From JBEIUO01 sp964549785 (GTDB lineage Bacteria; Planctomycetota; Phycisphaerae; Phycisphaerales; UBA1924), in assembly GCA_964549785.1 (NCBI GenBank), contig CAZJXA010000004.1, positions 1 to 45,210 on the forward strand: a stretch of 45,210 nucleotides of DNA, in the 5' to 3' direction. Shown in pieces: positions 42,471 through 45,210 of this stretch; position 1 is the stretch's first letter; each line of letters starts with the position of its first letter. The notes beneath the pieces were generated by a model. That model had not been told where the DNA came from and ran no database searches. It saw only the letters and a program-made list of their open reading frames with translations. The position numbers were made by a program, and so were the translations under genes.

Positions 42471-42501
42471 TTCGGGCGCGCCCAACGACTGTCGCAAACG
42501 G

Positions 42502-42726
42502 TCAGTGCCTGAACGTAATCCTCGCCTTCGAGAGGTCGTACGGGCTGATCTCGACCGTCACCCGGTCTCCCGGCAGAATGCGGATGTAGTTCATCCGCAT
42601 CTTTCCGGAAACGTATGCCAAAACTTCCGACTTCTGCTCGTTCGGGAGCCGCACCTTGAACATAGCGTTCGGCAGGGCCTCCAAGACGACTGCATCGAAC
42701 GTAAATTTATCGTCCTGTTTGCTCAT
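42502..42726 (-). CDS. infA: Translation initiation factor IF-1
   Basis: A 74-residue OB-fold protein that binds the 30S A-site. Family marks are GxVxEALPNAMFKVRL-like VVLEALPNAMFKVRLPN, VLAYVSGKMRMNYIRILPGDRV and VEISPYDLSKARITFR. The ATG at 42726 follows AAGGAAAGC. The gap to secY is 66 bases; adk and map, often found there, are missing. Confidence 0.97.
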   Translation of the reverse strand: MSKQDDKFTFDAVVLEALPNAMFKVRLPNEQKSEVLAYVSGKMRMNYIRILPGDRVTVEISPYDLSKARITFRH

Positions 42727-42792
42727 GCTTTCCTTATGCCCCGGCTTTTCACCGGGCTCCGCAATCGACGCTTGCTCCGAGCCCTCGCCCGT

Positions 42793-44187
42793 TTAGAACC
42801 GCGGCCCCTGAAGTTTTGGACCCTTGGCCTCATCGCCGCTCAGGAATCCCGAATAATTCCGCATCAAAAGATTCGCCTCGACCCGCTGCAAGAAGTCCAT
42901 CGTCACTGAGACGACAATGAGCAGCCCGGTGCCGCCCAGAAACTGGGTCACCATGTAGTCGATGTTGAAGGCCCGGTTGATGACCGGCGGCAGCACGGCG
43001 AGCACCGCCAGGAACCCCGCCCCCACAAACGTGATGCGGGACATGACTGTCTCGAGATACTCGGCGGTTCGCGGACCCGGCCGCAAGCCTGGGACAAACG
43101 AGCCGTGCTCTTTCAACTGCTTGCTCATCTCTTCCGGGTTGAACTGAACCGTGATCCAGAAGTAACTGAAGAAGTAGACGAGGATGATGTACCCGACCAC
43201 ATAAAAATAATTGCCGGGTGAGAAATTGTTCGAGAAGAACTGCACCATGCCGCTGACCCAGGTGTTGTTGAAACGACCCGCGGAGACCATCTGCTGAAGT
43301 TGCGTGAAAATGACGCCCGGGAACATCATCAGGGAACTGGCGAAGATGATCGGCATGACGCCGCCGTGGTTGATCCGAAGGGGCAGATAACTCTTCTGGC
43401 CGCCGAACACCTTTCGGCCCCTGGTGTGCTTCGCCTGCTGCACCGGGATGCGGCGCTGCGCCACGGTCATCAGAACGGCTCCGCAGACAACCGTGAAGAA
43501 CCCGGCCGCGAGCATGATGACCGACATCCAGCCCAATTTTTCTGGCTTGGCCGGGTCGAAATTGTTGTAGACACTTTTGATCGCGCCCGGCATCCCGGTA
43601 AGAATGCCAGCCATGATGATCATCGAAACGCCGTTGCCGATCCCGTGACGGTCGATCTGCTCGCCCAGCCACATCAGGAACACCGTTCCGGCGGTCAGCG
43701 CGGCGAGCGCCATCACCCACCACACCGGGTTATTGGCCCACTGGGGATACACCAAACCCAGTTTGTTGATGTAAGTCAGCCAGCCGATCCCTTGAACAAT
43801 GCACAGGCCGATGGTCGCGTAGCGCGTCCATTCCATGATCTTCTGACGGCCGGGGGCGCCTTCTTCCTGGAGGCGCTTCAATTGGGGGAGCACCGTCGTG
43901 AGCAACTGGAAAATGATGCCGGCCGTGATATACGGCATGATGCCCAATCCGAAAATCGTGGACTGGGAGAGGGCCCCGCCCGAGAACATCGCGACAAACT
44001 CGGCGATGCGGCTGAACGAGTTACCGCTGGTCTGCATCTTCAGGAACGATTCACGCAACTGCTCCTGGTTGACCCCCGGCAGCGGAATCCAATGGCCGAT
44101 ACGGAAAACCGCCAGCATCCCCAGCGTGAAGAGAACCTTGTTTCTAAGTTCCGGGACCTTGAAGACGTTAAGTAACGTCTGGAGCAT
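42793..44187 (-). CDS. secY: Protein translocase subunit SecY
   Basis: A 464-residue, ten-helix channel protein. Recognised by FRIGHWIPLPGV, SQSTIFGLGIMPYITAGIIFQLL, GIGNGVSMIIMAGI, RIPVQQAKHTRGRKVFGGQKSYLPLRINHGGVMPIIFASS, and GGTGLLIVVSVTMDFLQRVEANLLMRNY near the end. The start is ATG 44187 with GGAAGAG upstream; a longer frame to 44247 is rejected. It lies between uL15 and IF-1. Confidence 0.97.
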   Translation of the reverse strand: MLQTLLNVFKVPELRNKVLFTLGMLAVFRIGHWIPLPGVNQEQLRESFLKMQTSGNSFSRIAEFVAMFSGGALSQSTIFGLGIMPYITAGIIFQLLTTVLPQLKRLQEEGAPGRQKIMEWTRYATIGLCIVQGIGWLTYINKLGLVYPQWANNPVWWVMALAALTAGTVFLMWLGEQIDRHGIGNGVSMIIMAGILTGMPGAIKSVYNNFDPAKPEKLGWMSVIMLAAGFFTVVCGAVLMTVAQRRIPVQQAKHTRGRKVFGGQKSYLPLRINHGGVMPIIFASSLMMFPGVIFTQLQQMVSAGRFNNTWVSGMVQFFSNNFSPGNYFYVVGYIILVYFFSYFWITVQFNPEEMSKQLKEHGSFVPGLRPGPRTAEYLETVMSRITFVGAGFLAVLAVLPPVINRAFNIDYMVTQFLGGTGLLIVVSVTMDFLQRVEANLLMRNYSGFLSGDEAKGPKLQGPRF

Positions 44188-44384
44188 GCTGTCTCTTCCT
44201 TGCCTCGCGACAGTTCCTAGAAGAAGTGAACGAACAATGACCGCCAAAAGACGGAGCCGTGGCCGACAGATGCGGCCCGATCGCCCCCACGCAGCGGACG
44301 GCGGCAGCCCAATCCCGCAGCAGCACCTTCTCTACACTTTCCACCCGGCCATGGTTTGGCCGCCGACGGGCAGAATACTAGCCG

Positions 44385-45092
44385 TCATTCAGGTTTTTCG
44401 CGCTTGGGCTTGGTCGAGGCCGGCTTCTCGGCCTTTGGGGTCTCAGGGGCCGCTGCTACAGGGGCCGCCGAGCCCGCTTCCGCAGCCGGGGTGTCGCCTT
44501 GGGCGTTCATCGCCGCCAGAGCCTTGGCCCCGCGCGAGGTGGACCCGCGCTTCAACTTCTTGGTGAGGTTCTTCGGCGCCTTGTCATCGGAGTTGCGATC
44601 GACGCCGCGGACCATGTCGCGGCGGGTGCCGGTCTCATCGACCTTGCCACCGGCGTCTTCGATGATCTTGCGAGCCGAGGCGGAAACACGGGACGCCTTG
44701 ACGTCGAACTTCACCTTGATCGCGCCCAACTTGCCGAGGTGGCCGAGGATCTTCAGATCGCGGCTGTCGTCGCGAACCAGGCCGGCCTTGATGAGGGATT
44801 CGCTGGTCACTTGGCCACCCTTGGAAAAGGACGGGTGATTCGCGATGTCCACGAGATTGACCGTCCAGAAGTGGGTCCGGAAGGGAGCGTTGGTAAAGCC
44901 AAACTTCGCCAGGCGGCGGAAGTAGGGCATCTGACCGCCTTCGAACGCCTTCTTCTCGGCTGTGCCCGAGCGGCTGCCCGCGCCCTTGGCACCGCGACCG
45001 GAGGTCTTGCCGTGCCCGCTGCCTTCGCCACGCCCGACGCGCTTCCGCTTCTTGTTGGCTCCCGCGATCGCGGTAATGTCGTGAATCATCAT
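44385..45092 (-). CDS. rplO: Ribosomal protein uL15 with long C-terminal tail
   Basis: A 235-residue large-subunit protein. The first 140 residues match the family (KKRKRVGRGEGSGHGKTSGRGAKGAGSR, GGQMPYFRRLAKFGF, VNLVDI). The remaining 90 residues are Ala, Pro, Lys and Glu rich and end KPKREKPE. Family members are about 145-150 residues. GGAG precedes the double ATG at 45092/45089. The next gene upstream, at the window edge, ends at 45162. Confidence 0.96.
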   Translation of the reverse strand: MMIHDITAIAGANKKRKRVGRGEGSGHGKTSGRGAKGAGSRSGTAEKKAFEGGQMPYFRRLAKFGFTNAPFRTHFWTVNLVDIANHPSFSKGGQVTSESLIKAGLVRDDSRDLKILGHLGKLGAIKVKFDVKASRVSASARKIIEDAGGKVDETGTRRDMVRGVDRNSDDKAPKNLTKKLKRGSTSRGAKALAAMNAQGDTPAAEAGSAAPVAAAPETPKAEKPASTKPKREKPE

Positions 45093-45161
45093 GGTCCGTC
45101 ACTCCGAATCCGGCGTTGGGCAGCACGCCCGTCCGGGATAGTTCAAACTTGAAATCAACAA

Positions 45162-45210
45162 TCAGCTCTTGGGTGCGCCGCTGTCGCCGGCGGGTGCCCC
45201 GCCCCCACTC
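45162..45210 (-). CDS. C-terminal end of an upstream gene, probably uS5
   Basis: Read on the minus strand from the window edge, one frame gives SGGGAPAGDSGAPKS and then a stop at 45162-45164. The Gly/Ala/Pro/Ser tail is like the extra tails on uL15 and bL17 here. In the spc operon the gene before rplO is rpmD or rpsE; bL30/uL30 would not end this way, so uS5 is the better guess. Only about 16 codons are visible. Confidence 0.35.
   Translation of the reverse strand, partial: SGGGAPAGDSGAPKS

Noticed and set aside
1..45210. CRISPR arrays, tRNA or rRNA genes, insertion sequences, prophage
   Set aside because: No regular repeat-spacer array, cloverleaf, rRNA signature, transposase or integrase was seen; the repeats found are short and degenerate.

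Overview
The window looks like a contig from a Gram-negative, GC-rich planctomycete, most likely of the Phycisphaerae type; this is an inference. It rests on the high GC, frequent GTG/TTG starts, pseudopilin-like secreted proteins with a GF(T/S)L-ELL helix and a C-terminal DGH motif, secreted proteins ending in paired Ca-binding (dockerin/EF-hand-like) repeats that finish in Gly-Cys, a Gfo/Idh/MocA oxidoreductase, and lpxA (an outer membrane with lipid A). A run of exactly 100 N at 14581-14680 shows this is a draft scaffold.

Layout. (1) 1-438: repeats and hairpins, no gene. (2) 439-4073: a secreted repeat protein and a pseudopilin-like protein, divergent, around a region with a LacI-type operator palindrome. 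(3) 4176-8361: a complete sugar ABC importer (permease, lipoprotein binding protein, double ATPase). (4) 8483-14442: a LOG-family nucleotide hydrolase, a secreted GH31 alpha-glucosidase and a secreted GH13 alpha-amylase with an EF-hand tail. A second copy of the operator lies at the start of the amylase gene, so 439-14442 reads as an alpha-glucan/sugar use region. (5) 14725-23439, all on the minus strand: small Cys-rich secreted protein, tail-anchored membrane protein, rsfS, aroB, a ParA ATPase fused to a glycogen-binding CBM48 domain, a degenerate MinD/FlhG-like partner, a Gfo/Idh oxidoreductase and citrate synthase. (6) 23511-32635: a pseudopilin, a WalJ/YycJ-like MBL hydrolase overlapping lpxA, a DUF58 protein, an OmpA/Pal-like lipoprotein, an enlarged prepilin peptidase joined to xseB and xseA, and a secreted protein of unknown role. 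(7) 32833-38989: a pyruvate dehydrogenase operon (E1 alpha, E1 beta, a 98-residue protein, E2) running on into an OppD-type ATPase and a glycosyltransferase. (8) 39118-45210: the end of the spc operon and the alpha operon (uL15, SecY, IF-1, bL36, uS13, uS11, RpoA, bL17) closed by a strong terminator; adk, map and rpsD are missing from their usual places.

The most novel item is the ParA-CBM48 fusion (18562-20115) with its probable non-ATPase partner (17185-18507): a possible machine that places or segregates alpha-glucan (glycogen) granules. Other items worth a second look are the shared operator boxes, the Gly-Cys-ending paired EF-hand tails, the prepilin peptidase whose catalytic aspartates are about 218 residues apart, the back-to-back overlapping promoters at 23457-23508, and several families of short degenerate intergenic repeats, one of which breaks the assembly.
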